Assembly: GCA_009823505.1 (NCBI GenBank)
Contig: VZQC01000610.1
Span: 3,415,879 to 3,479,878, forward strand
Direction of reading: 5' to 3'
DNA length: 64,000 nucleotides
From: Rhizomys pruinosus
Taxonomy: Eukaryota > Chordata > Mammalia > Rodentia > Spalacidae
In this document: one piece after another, positions 54,813-64,000 of the stretch
Layout: each line of letters starts with the position of its first letter
Position numbering within the stretch: position 1 is the stretch's first letter
Notes under the pieces: model-generated
The model's input: the letters and a program-made list of their open reading frames with translations, nothing else
What the model was told of the DNA's origin: nothing
Databases searched by the model: none
Translations under genes and position numbers: made by a program

Positions 54813-55125
54813 CTTTCCTTAAATTTTTTGTTATATTTTTATTGTGGGGGGGGAGAAAGAGAGAGAGAAGCAGAGAGAGCACATGAGTAGTCAGAGGACA
54901 GCTTGCTGGTGTCGCTCCTCTCCTTCCCCCATGGGGTTCCGAGGGTTGAACTGAGGTTGTCAGGCTCAGTAGCAAGTGCCTTGTCTGCTGCACCATCATG
55001 CAGGCTTTCCTTTTTATGTTGAGACAGATTACCTGGGTGGGTCTTGAACTCACTCTTTACCCTGGGCAGGTCTGGACTTGGAATCCTCCTGCCTCAGCCT
55101 CCTGAGTGGGTGTGATGATGGGCCT
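54813..55125 (-). mobile_element. B4/B3-like reversed SINE with GA tract
   Basis: A GA-rich tract (54852-54880), 'cgagggttgaactgaggttgtcaggctcagtagcaagtgcc', then B1-like 'ttgagacagattacctgggtgggtcttgaactc' and 'ctcctgcctcagcctcctgagtggg'. At least two old SINE pieces are joined. Confidence 0.65.
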
Positions 55126-56034
55126 GGCTGATGGTAGTCTATGAGCTTATTAAGAAAGACTTGTTAGAGTAGCATTGAAGCCAAAATGGTTTTTCTCAAA
55201 ATTAAGTATGGCTACATAAACATATAGAATTCTGGTAAGGCCAAAAATTCAACCAAAAACACACTTTTTCTAAGGAAGATTACAAAGACAGAAGCTTTGT
55301 TTCATGTACGGGGATGTGGTTGGCAAATCCAACCAGGACAAATTTGGTTGACCCTCATGCACAGGGCCACTGACCCTTGCTTAAGGACTCATGAGGAACA
55401 TTCCCATTTCCGTGAACTGTACTGTCTCAGGTTGGCAATGCCAGGATCTGGCACTCTTGTGGAGAGATGGGCTCCCGGCCTTACTCAGGTGGGGACATAG
55501 GTTGCCCACCCAGTGCAGAGGCCATGGCTGTGTGTCTGTGGCCAGCTTCTCATTTGGCACGCAACCCTGGTGCCAAATAAATGTCGATATCAAAAACTGG
55601 GAACGAGTGATCTGGTCAGATCAGAGGGGAGTTGGAGAAGGCTTAGACTAGAAAACAACCCCTGTGGCCAGAAAGGTGATCTTGCGGTACCAGCACTGCC
55701 CGCCCATATGGGCTTCACGGCACCACTGGGCAGCTTTGCTCAGGTGGGACAGGCCAGTGCAGGTTCGTGTGGCTGATGTGGTATTTTTCTTCAGATCCAT
55801 GCGCCTTCAAGGCCTCTGCCTTGTCTCAGTGGATAAACATTCTGAAAATTACCTTGTTCCCTGAACAAAGTGAGTTACACAAAACAGAGTGTTTTCAGAA
55901 AGTGTTTGTACCCTCAGAGAATATTTACAATGCTTATCCACAGTTAGGGGGTCTATGAGCAATTATCTTCTTCCTCAGATTGTTTCTAAATTTTTTTGGC
56001 AATAAATAAGTATTGTGAAGAAAGAAGAAAGATT
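55126..56034. other. Intergenic, no gene recognised
   Basis: Open frames at 55297-55776 on the + strand overlap antisense frames and have no domain. No clear repeat. Confidence 0.45.
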
Positions 56035-56065
56035 GGTAGCTAGATGATAGATAGATAGATAGATG

Positions 56066-56096
<31 letters not shown>

Positions 56097-56320
56097 GACA
56101 ATAGACAGATAGATGATTGATAGGTGATAGGTGACATGATATACAGGTTATAGGTAGATAGATCACAGATGCAGAGATGGAAAATAATAGATATGTGATG
56201 GAATCTGGGTGATGGATAGAGACATAGATAGTTGATAGACAAATGATTGATGAATTGATAAAATATAGATGATATATAGACAGGCAAATGATAGATATAA
56301 AGGATAGGTAGATGAGAGAT
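56035..56320. repeat. GATA-family microsatellite
   Basis: A perfect core (GATA)n at about 56047-56095 is followed by degenerate GATAGATG, GATACAGG and similar units to about 56320. Confidence 0.95.
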
Positions 56321-56876
56321 GACGCACACTACCCAGCTATGAGAACAGCAGGACCATCACCGACTTCATTTTTCTTTCAGACAATGCCTGCTCTGGTCAG
56401 GAGAGGTGAGCAAGGAGAGTGAGGTTCAGTAGACCGCACACAGGTGAATAGTTTGTGCTGCACAGACTGTACACACTGCAGATAGCTGCCCACCATCAGA
56501 CATTCTGAGTTTTTGTGATGAACTGCAATACTGTTTTCTGCAGGGGTCAAATCTCCTACACTAAATGCAGATTCCGAACTGGAATTCGAAGAGCACATGC
56601 ATTCAGTATCTCCTGGCCTGCCATCTGTGACTCCGTTTGAGATCTGCAGCTTCTGTTGACCTGCATGACCCTGCCCCCAGCTTCTTGTGGGTGCCTGTCC
56701 TGTGAGCCTCACCCAGGTCTCCTGACACCATCCATACAGACAGCCTAGCCCATTGTGGGCGTCCTGCTTTCAGAAACTGGCTCCTCTTGCCTGGGAGAAC
56801 ACAGCTGGCCTATGGGTAACTTCTGCTTTACCTGTTGGTTCTGGTCACTTCTTCCTGTTCTGGAAGGCACTGGGTC
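56321..56876. other. Intergenic, no gene recognised
   Basis: No clear repeat or coding signal. Confidence 0.5.
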
Positions 56877-56877
56877 C

Positions 56878-56971
<94 letters not shown>
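56877..56971. repeat. (CT)n microsatellite, about 46 units
   Basis: One uninterrupted CT run, among the longest perfect microsatellites in the window. Confidence 0.98.
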
Positions 56972-56976
<5 letters not shown>

Positions 56977-57233
56977 GCGTACAGTAGTGGGTCTCAGTAT
57001 GGCATTTTCATACATGCCATTGTACTCTGTTCTTATTCATCTCCCCTGCCCCCACCCACCCCTTGGTGGTCCCCTTCCTTCCCTCAGAAGTCCCCCCTCT
57101 GTCTTCATGCCATATGTATTTCATTACCCTCTCCTGTCCCCCTCCCCCTCCCCTCCTGCTCTCCTCTGCCAGTTCCCTTTCCACCTCCATCTCCTCTATA
57201 AGGGTGTGTGTGCACACACGTGCACACACACGT

Positions 57234-57235
<2 letters not shown>
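56972..57235 (-). mobile_element. L1 3' UTR-like fragment, reversed
   Basis: 'gtttagcgtacagtagtgggtctcag', ATGGCATTTTCATACATGCC, 'attgtactctgttcttattcatctcccc' and a C/T-rich part resemble the reverse of rodent Lx-type L1 3' UTRs as I recall them. Confidence 0.55.

Positions 57236-57273
<38 letters not shown>
57236..57273. repeat. (CA)19 microsatellite
   Basis: A perfect CA run preceded by GTGCACACACGTGCACACAC variants. Confidence 0.96.
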
Positions 57274-57276
<3 letters not shown>

Positions 57277-57379
57277 CATGGGGGAGGGGGATTTAGAGGT
57301 AGTCCAAGAAGGAGTGGGATCCTTGAGTCCTGCTCCATAACAATCCTGTAAGCAAACCTAAGTAAATGCATTGGTTCAG

Positions 57380-57645
57380 AAAGGAAGGAGGGAGGAGGGA
57401 GGGAGGGAGGCAGAGAGGGAGGGAGAGAGAAAGAGAGAGAGGAAGAAGGAAAGGGAGAAAGAAAAAAAAGATACTAAGAAGTAGGGGGGAGGGGACCTAC
57501 TTGGGAAGAGGAAGGGAATCAGCTTGAATGGGGGGGCAAAGGAGGGCAATGAGGGGGGACCTGATCAAAATACATTATATAGATGCAGGAAAATGTCATA
57601 ATAAAACCCATTGTTATGTATAATTAAAATATGCTAATGAAATCT
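57380..57645 (+). mobile_element. L1 3' end, plus strand, with purine tract
   Basis: A G/A tract (57382-57470) is followed by 'gggggacctgatcaaaatacattatatagatgcaggaaaatgtcataataaaaccc', the typical end of a rodent L1 with an AATAAA-like signal. It faces the reversed L1-like piece on its left. Confidence 0.7.
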
Positions 57646-58720
57646 TTTTAAGAAGTTAAAAAAATGGTTTGGATCTAAATTCCACAAGAGAGGGCACTGC
57701 ACCACCCTTTCTGAGGCTGGCTTGTTTTGCTTAATACAATGATCTCAGGGAGGGTTTGAAGATGCCTGCTGGATCATGTAGGCCTCCTGCCCTGTTCCTG
57801 AGCCTTTGTTGTCTTTTGAGGGGAGCTTGAAGGAGGGACTTGTCCTTGGAGGGTGGAGGGTGGCCGTGCTTCCCATGTGTATGTTCTTGGAAGACTCAGG
57901 CAGGGAACTTTAGAAGTGTGTCTGTATTTATAATTTTTTGAATTCAAAAGATTTTGTGTTAAGATATGTTTGAATTCCAGGAGACTTTCTGCCCCTCGAC
58001 TCTAGAGATCTTTCAGGAACTGTGCAGAGAAGCTGGTCTAGCACAGCCCTGGGTGTTGTGGTCATGCACGCCCAGTGACTGGTACCTCAGTGTCTCTGCA
58101 GGAGGAGCTGGTAACTGGTCCAGTGACATTTCTCTCTGGCTCTATATGATTCCTGTGGCTGGGGCATACTGACCTCACCTCCACCTTCACTCATCCTACC
58201 CTGGAGCTCTGTCACAAAGCTAAACAAAGCATCCTTGAGGGACAGACAGGTAGGGAATGATGAAATCTTCCTCAGGGTCCCAAAGACTACAGTAAGCACT
58301 GGCCATGGTCTATCTCCCTGCAGAGAAGGGTTCCTGCCATGTTTTGCAGATAGCCAGAGCAACCTTCACAGGTTCTGAACAAAAGCCATGTGGACTCAAC
58401 ATGGGTGGAGGCAAACAGCCTGGGCGATGTTTGTCTTGAGCTTCAGAAAGGCTGCAAGGCTCCAGCCTGTGTGACCACAGCACCCAGCGCTGTGTGGACC
58501 AGTTGGAGACACAGCTCCCCAGGGCGCCCTGCAGCCCAAACCAGGGCTCTGAAAGGAGCCTCTTTCATCTGTTGGGGACCTGGTGATTCACAGGGTCTGG
58601 CATGAGTTGGCCATGTCACTTGTCTCTGACTAGCCTGGTGACAGCTGTGGCTGGAGATCTCCTAATCTTACTGGGTCCCCCTTGTGTAATCTCATCTCTA
58701 CCTCCCCTCACCCCTGCCCT
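57646..58720. other. Intergenic, no gene recognised
   Basis: Unique-looking sequence. Short open frames only. Confidence 0.5.
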
Positions 58721-58970
58721 GTGTGTGTGTGTCTCTCTCTCTCTCTGTCTTCCTCTGTATTTCTCTGTCTTCCTCTGCCTTTGTGTCTCTGTCTCTTTCT
58801 CTCTGCTTGTCTGTTGCTTTCTGTCCTTCCCTTCCCCTTCCTTGTCCTCGTCATCCCCTTCCTCTTCCTTTGTCTCTGTACCTCTATTCCTTTCTGTCTC
58901 TTCTTGATCTCTTTCTCATAATTTCTCTGTCTCTTACTCTGTTTCTCTTCCTCTCTTCCCTCTTCAAAAC
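58721..58970. repeat. CT-rich polypyrimidine tract
   Basis: Starts with GTGTGTGTGTCTCTCTCTCT and continues as imperfect TCTCTGTCTTCC repeats. The long open frames on both strands here are products of the repeat, not genes. Confidence 0.9.
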
Positions 58971-60084
58971 ATGCACCCCTCCACACACCTCCACCAGCCT
59001 CCTCTGGCTTAGCAGTCAGCCCCTGGGTACTCAAAGTGAGTCCTAAGGACAGAATGAACCTCCTTTGGCCTATGCTCTTGACTCAGGCAGTGACCTCTGG
59101 AGGAGTGGACAGATCTGGGACAGAGAGCCCCATCTCCACAGGGAGAGGACAGGGCTGCTCCTCTCCTGGACCATGTCCCACCAGTGGCTTGTCAGCAGAT
59201 GTACTGGACTTGTCCTCTGAGGGGAGAGCCCAGTCTGTCCTGACTCTTTCCCCTCAGAGACTGTCAGCAGGGGCCTAGGGACCTGGCTCTCAGGCTGGCC
59301 AGCAACCAAAGGAGACACTCCCTGTAGCCCAGTGTGTTTACTCCTGGGAGAACCTGGCTTCCTGTTTCTGGGGGAAGGTTTAAAAGGCCTCATAAAAAGG
59401 ACTCAGAGGCCCCAACATCAAATGGCTCTTGCAGGGCAGCCCTGCATGAGTTAAGCGGGGAGGAATCCAAGAACATCGGGATTGAATTTCCCCCAGATCT
59501 GCTCACACTGTCACTTCTTGGGAGGGTTCCTGTCAGAACACGCCTTGGCAGGATGCCAGACCCAACATCGTTTGAAAACCGAGTTTGCGCAGAGGACATA
59601 CCTGTGTCCTGTCTCGGTACACAACCCAGGCTTTGCAGCAAACACTTATTTTTAAATAAAGGGCAAAAAATTATAGATGGGGTTGGTTCTAATTTAATAA
59701 GTTCCAAGTTTGAGTTCCCCCTCCCCCTTCCTGGGAGATGGCTCTAAATGGAAACCCCCCACATTCTTGTTTTCTGTTGGTTTTAATTGAGGTTTCAAAG
59801 AAAGGACCAGAACTTTTATAGCATTTGGGATGTTTCCTATTTAGATGAAGGCTCCGGAAGTGCAGACCTCATTAACCCCACCCCCACCCCCACCCCCATC
59901 AGAGGGCTAAGCATGGACTTGCTTTCACCTGCTCTGAGTTTTACACATGGGCTGCCTTATCAGAGTGCAAGGAACAGGGCACACTCACATGCATCCCAAG
60001 GAAGAAGAAAGTGTGCAGGCATAAAACCAGGTCCCACCCAGCTTTTCTGCAGATCACCTTCCTGGGGTTGTGGATGCATTAACT
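58971..60084. other. Intergenic, no gene recognised
   Basis: Open frames at 59070-59393 (-) and 59334-59747 (+) have no recognised domain. A (CCCCCA)n run is at 59877-59897. Confidence 0.5.
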
Positions 60085-60470
60085 GCATGCCTGCCTGCCT
60101 GCTTCCTTTCTTCCTTCCTCCCTCCCTCCTCCCTTCCCTCCTTCCCTTCCTTCCTCCCTCCCTTCCTCCCTTCTTTCCTTCATTCCTTTTTCCTTCCTTC
60201 ACTCTCTTCCTGCCTGCCTTCCTTTCCCTTCCCCTTATTCTTCATCTTTCTCCTTGTCACCTCTCTTCTTCCTCTTTCCTTTCCTCTCCCCTTCCCCTCC
60301 TCTCCTTCCCCCTTCCCCTGTTCTTCCCCTCTCCCTCTCCTCCCTCTCCCTCTCCTCCTTCCCCTGCTCTCTTCTCCCCTTCCTCTCTCCTCCACTCTCC
60401 CCTCCTCTCTTCCTTTTCCTACTCCCCCTACCCCTCTTACCTCCCTCCCTCTTCTCCCTCCCTAAGGTCA
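60085..60470. repeat. Long polypyrimidine (C/T) tract, about 385 bp
   Basis: Almost pure C and T on the + strand, starting with (TGCC)n at 60085-60104 and moving through CTTCC, CCCT and CCTCTCC motifs. Purines are rare. Its purine-rich complement gives a long, spurious Glu/Gly/Arg-type open frame. Confidence 0.95.
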
Positions 60471-61244
60471 CTTAGGGTGAGGGGACCTAAGCAGGGGGCA
60501 GAGCTGTGAGAAGACCACAAGGTGGGACCGAGACCTTCACTCCTTTCCCACTCTGAGGTCTGATGCTATGTGAGACCATTCCACCTACTGAATTGGGGGC
60601 TACGCCACGTGATCAAGGAAGGCACAGCAGGGAAAGCTGCTCAGGCCTTACCCCCCCCCAAGGTCTCCCCTGTGGCCCCCAAGGTCTCCCCTGTGGAGCT
60701 GGATAGAGAGCCACATGCTCAAGAGTGGTCTTGCTGGTCCTGGAAATATTGTCTAGCTTCTGCTCACAGGATGGCCCCACCGTGGTCCACATGTGTCTGT
60801 CAGAGCTCATGAGGCAGATTCTCTGTCCCCATGCAGAAGAGGAGTGAGGCTCTGAGGGCTGGAGGGCTGGAGGGCCAGAGGTCAAGAAGGGATGAAAGTT
60901 GCTATCATGGGCATGGGTGTATGATCACAGAAACGGATTTGTTTTGTTACCAGAGCAAGCTGGGCAGTCTCTTTGTCTTTCTCTTCTCTCTTATTGTATC
61001 AAATTGTGGGATGGCACAACAAGAAGGCCCTCGCTTCACAAATCCCTCAGCCTGTGGTGTTCTGTGACAGCAGCAGCGAGCATGCCAAGATACCAGGCGG
61101 CGTTGAATGGAGCTCTGCTCAAGTACCACTTCAAGCAGGTGCAGTGACTCAAGTGGCAGAGGATTACTTGGCTCCAACTACGTGCCTTCACGCCTTTTCT
61201 GTATTGTACTGTGAGTGTGTTAAAAAGGGAGTTATCTGTAGGGG
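60471..61244. other. Intergenic, no gene recognised
   Basis: A 20-bp direct duplication (AAGGTCTCCCCTGTGG) is at about 60660-60695. A GGGCTGGA duplication is at 60857-60872. No gene. Confidence 0.5.
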
Positions 61245-61800
61245 TTTGAGTGAGAAATGTCCCCTATTGTATTTGACTACCTGGTCCTCGGTGGTGGTAT
61301 TTATGAGGTCATGAAACCTTTAGGAGAATTTTGCTGGAGGAAGTAGTGACTGAGTGGGGACTTGGAGGTTTATAGCCTCGCCTTACTTGTGGATAGCTCT
61401 CTGCTTCCTGTATGTGGTTGAGACGTGACCTCTCAGCATCCAGCTCTTGGCACCATGCCTTGCCTGCTCTTCGGACTCTACTCTAACCCTCTGGAGCACA
61501 AACCAAATGAAATCTTCCTTCCTTTTTTTTTAAGTGTATGAGTGTACTGTTCTGCATGTAGGTTGGTGCACCCCTGTCGTGCAATGCATGCAGAGGTCAG
61601 AAGAGGGTGTTGGATTCTCCCGAAACTGGAATTAAAGACGGTTCTTAGCCGCCATGTGGGTGCAGGGAATTGAACCTCGGTCCTCTGCAAGAGCAGTCGG
61701 TGCTTTTAACTGCTGAGCCATCTCTCCAGCCCCAAAATCTTCCTTCTAAAAATTGCTTTTGGTCATGACGTTTTATCATACTAACAGAAAAATAACAAAC
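61245..61800 (+). mobile_element. Rodent LTR-like repeat, family B, split by a B2
   Basis: The left part starts TTTGAGTGAGAAATGTCCCC and runs to about 61521 ('gagcacaaaccaaatgaaatcttcc'). The right part resumes at 61735 and ends 'ttgcttttggtcatgacgttttatcatactaacag' near 61795. Joined, they follow the order seen in reverse at 18576-18930. Confidence 0.7.
61510..61746 (-). mobile_element. B2 SINE nested in the LTR-like repeat, with target-site duplications
   Basis: Reversed B2 from TTTTTTTTAAGTGTATGAGT through 'cagaggtcagaagagggtg', 'ggtcctctgcaagagcagtcggtgc' to 'gagccatctctccagcccc'. AAATCTTCCTTC flanks it at 61510-61521 and 61735-61746, so the insertion is younger than the LTR-like repeat. 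Confidence 0.95.
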
Positions 61801-62747
61801 AGTACCCAACCATCAACACTCTCCCGTAGTCTGAGGGGCTCAGCGAAGTTCCTTCTCTGCATCCTCAGGTCTGCTCTCCTCCTTCCTCATCCTCCTCTTG
61901 TCCTGGCCCCACACACTGCATCTCCACACACTGCATCTCCAGAGCCCCCTGACCTATGGGAGGACTCAGCAGTAGGGCATGGGAGAGCAAGCTCTAGCAT
62001 ACACACATAACCTTGTCCCTCCTGGCCGGACCTGGGTGTGGTCTTGTTTCTGTCAATCTTCCTGCTGGCTATGGCTCATCTTTAAGGAGCTGGTCCTTCT
62101 GTGGGGTGCTTCCTTCAACATTGGGAGGTGTTTTCCTGGGCTTCACTAAGCTGTGTTTTGAGGCTCACTGTCCATTATTGTACTTGTGACTGTATCCATA
62201 CCTCTATGGAGTTTCTTTGTTTAAATTCCCTCCAGGGAAACAAAACCTGTTCACTTGGACAGCCATCACAAACAGCACAGACAGGAAGGCAGATACCCAG
62301 CCACTGCTCCCCAGTTCTGGAAACTTGAGTCCTGACAGTCTTCTCTTACTCATAGGCTCATGTGGACTTCCCTCAGCACCAGAGATGCAGAAGATCTTGG
62401 GTGCCTTCCCCTTCCTGGAAGGGCACAAACCCTGTCATAGGGTTCTACCCCATGACCTCATCTAAACCTAGTCCTCCATCTTCTTATATAATCTCCTAGG
62501 GGGTTAGGGACCAATGTCCTTCTGAGTACCAGTGTAGGACCCCCTTGGATACATGTCTAATTCATCTAATTCATTCCCCCAGACATTGGTGGACCTCTGC
62601 TACTAAGCAGGGGATGGAAAGGCAGGTCTGACATGTGTGTTCAAGCTCATCTAGCCTATGATACTCAGCATCTTCAAGTCTCTAAAGGAATAGACACTAT
62701 CCCCAGCTTACAAAGAATGGAAGTGAGGATTAAAGCAAACAAGGACA
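61801..62747. other. Intergenic, no gene recognised
   Basis: A short tandem duplication (CACACTGCATCTC) is at 61911-61940. No gene or clear SINE. Confidence 0.5.
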
Positions 62748-62955
62748 GGGCTGGGAAGATAGCTCAGTCAGTAGACTACTTGCAACACAGGCATGAGGAT
62801 CTAAGTTTGATCCCAGAACCTATTAAAAAGCAGGATATGATGGTAAGCACTTGTAGTTCCAACTTGGAGATGGCAGAGATGGAGGTAGCTGTGTTCCATG
62901 GCTGGCCAACCGAGGCTACTCAGGGACCCCCAGGTCCTACTGATTTGATTGACTC
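62748..62955 (+). mobile_element. B4 SINE
   Basis: GGGCTGGGAAGATAGCTCAG then 'tcagtagactacttgcaacacaggcatgaggatctaagtttgatcccagaacc' (ID-like), 'gcaggatatgatggtaagcacttgtagttcc' (B1-like), ending with 'gggacccccaggtcctactgatttg'. Confidence 0.82.
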
Positions 62956-62961
62956 TGTCTC

Positions 62962-63067
62962 TAATTTTTTTTATTTATTTCTGTATGTGTATGAATGTAT
63001 CTGAGCATTGACACTGAGGGTAACCTCTGCCATTCACACTCATGCACCCACGTGAATGCACCTACAT

Positions 63068-63101
<34 letters not shown>
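62962..63101. repeat. B2-tail-like fragment and (CA)n microsatellite
   Basis: TTTTTTTTATTTATTTCTGT then 'atgtgtatgaatgtat' matches only the reversed tail end of a B2 such as that at 24556. CA-rich sequence follows, with a perfect (CA)n at about 63069-63100. Confidence 0.65.
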
Positions 63102-63517
63102 GTGTGCACGGGCATGTGTGCAGGACAAAACAAAGCACAGAACCAAGAAGAGATGTTCGCACATGCAGGGTCAGCAGCCAGGACCAGGGCAGTTGATCAT
63201 TTCTCAGTTTCCTTGTATGGGGCCTGTCTGAAACCCACAGCACTCATGAACAAGCATTGTTTTGTGGTTTTTCCTTTTTATTGGAATGGGAGCAAACATG
63301 GGAACTCTGCCGAGAAGCCGAGAAAGAATCAGGAGCAGGTGCTTCATCTCAGTGCAGTGCTCACCATGGGCTGCCTTGCATTCTTGCTTTTCTACCCGAT
63401 TGTTTCAAGGCCTTTGACCTTGAATACTGAGTATTCACCTGCCTCAGGGTCTGCAGCACAATCTGATGGCTTTCAGTATGTTTACAAAACTGTTCAATGA
63501 TAATCAGAATTCACTTT
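63102..63517. other. Intergenic, no gene recognised
   Basis: A 152-codon open frame (63042-63500 +) starts inside the CA repeat and lacks a domain. Confidence 0.5.
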
Positions 63518-63677
63518 GTGTACACATGTGTGCAGGTACATGTATGTTCACACGTGTCCATATGTATATGTTGTATATGCATAGAAGCCAGAGGTCAACC
63601 TTGGCCGTCTTCCTCAATCACTCTATACCTTGTTTGTTGAGACGGTCTCAAGCTCGGTTTGGAGATCATAGATTTCC
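63518..63677 (-). mobile_element. B3-type SINE, interrupted by minisatellite growth (name inferred)
   Basis: 'acacatgtgtgcaggtacatgtatg', 'agaagccagaggtcaacc', CTTCCTCAATCACTCTATAC then 'cttgtttgttgagacggtctcaagctcggtttggagatcatagattt' is the reversed order of a B3-type SINE. It continues directly into the minisatellite. Confidence 0.75.
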
Positions 63678-64000
63678 CTAGACTGACTGGAGTATCCTGG
63701 GGACCCTCCTGACCTTCCCTCCCTAGACTGACTGGCTGGAGTGTCCTGGGGACCCACCTGACCTTGCCTCCCTAGACTGACTGGCTGGAGTGTCCTGGGG
63801 ACCCACCTGACCTTCCCTCCCTAGACTGACTGGCTGGAGTGTCCTGGGGACCCACCTGACCTTGCCTCCCTAGACTGACTGGCTGGAGTGTCCTGGGGAC
63901 CCATCTGACCTTCCCTCCCTAGACTGACTGGCTGGAGTGTCCTGGGGACCCACCTGACCTTGCCTCCCTAGACTGACTGGCTGGAGTGTCCTGGGGACCC
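63678..64000. repeat. 49-bp minisatellite, at least 6.7 copies, running off the window
   Basis: Copies start at CTAGACTGACTGGCTGGAGT at 63678 (45 bp, lacking CTGG), then 63723, 63772, 63821, 63870, 63919 and 63968. They alternate between ACCTTCCCTCC and ACCTTGCCTCC ends, giving a 98-bp higher-order period. The unit resembles the interior of the adjoining B3-type SINE. The right end lies outside the window. Confidence 0.97.

Noticed and set aside
59960..60471. Lys/Glu/Gly/Arg-rich minus-strand frames
   Set aside because: They are translations of the purine strand of a polypyrimidine tract.
63042..63500. A 152-codon frame beginning with a Thr-His repeat
   Set aside because: It starts in a CA microsatellite and continues into unrecognised DNA with no domain.
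1..64000. Neighbouring genes Piwil1, Rimbp2 or Tmem132d, expected near Fzd10 in mammals
   Set aside because: No exon of these genes could be recognised in the window; from memory they lie farther away.

Overview
This window is nuclear DNA from a muroid rodent. It is dense in the rodent SINE families B1, B2, ID and B4 (ID-B1 fusions), with B3-type copies, rodent LTR-type repeats and abundant CA, CT and GATA microsatellites. I cannot fix the species from the sequence. From memory, the B1 copies do not match the usual mouse consensus.

Only one protein-coding gene is clear: Fzd10 (Frizzled-10) at 38851-40602 on the + strand. It is intronless and encodes a 583-residue Wnt receptor. It lies in a CpG-rich island from about 37.5 kb that runs into the coding region. 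Upstream are two GC boxes, an inverted-type CCAAT context, two TCF/LEF-like motifs and a 23-codon upstream ORF. Downstream is a 3' UTR of about 0.97 kb with a TA microsatellite and an AATAAA signal at 41550. The interval from about 33.95 to 41.6 kb is strikingly poor in interspersed repeats compared with the rest, as expected for a developmental gene and its cis-regulatory DNA.

The other roughly 55 kb is intergenic. From 0 to 15 kb it holds SINEs, LTR-like repeats and a 38-bp minisatellite. At 15.6-16.8 kb there is a 26-copy, 46-bp minisatellite. From 17 to 33.9 kb it is SINE/LTR-rich and includes a B2 element carrying an internal minisatellite of about 39 bp. At 44.3-45.3 kb there is an 11-copy, 85-bp minisatellite. 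At 49.06-50.29 kb lies a decayed ERV-L-type pol on the minus strand, flanked by LTR-like repeats. From 53 to 55 kb there is a SINE cluster with a tandem B1 pair. From 56 to 61 kb there are long polypyrimidine tracts and an L1 tail. At 61.2-61.8 kb an LTR-like repeat is split by a B2, and the window ends inside a minisatellite apparently grown from a B3-type SINE.

I found no new enzymatic or defence-type system. The most unusual material is the set of SINE-derived structures: a 33-nt B1 end with clean target-site duplications, a B1 with two alternative perfect hairpins, a tandem B1 pair within one duplication, and minisatellites born inside B2 and B3 elements. The repeat-poor block upstream of Fzd10 is also notable.
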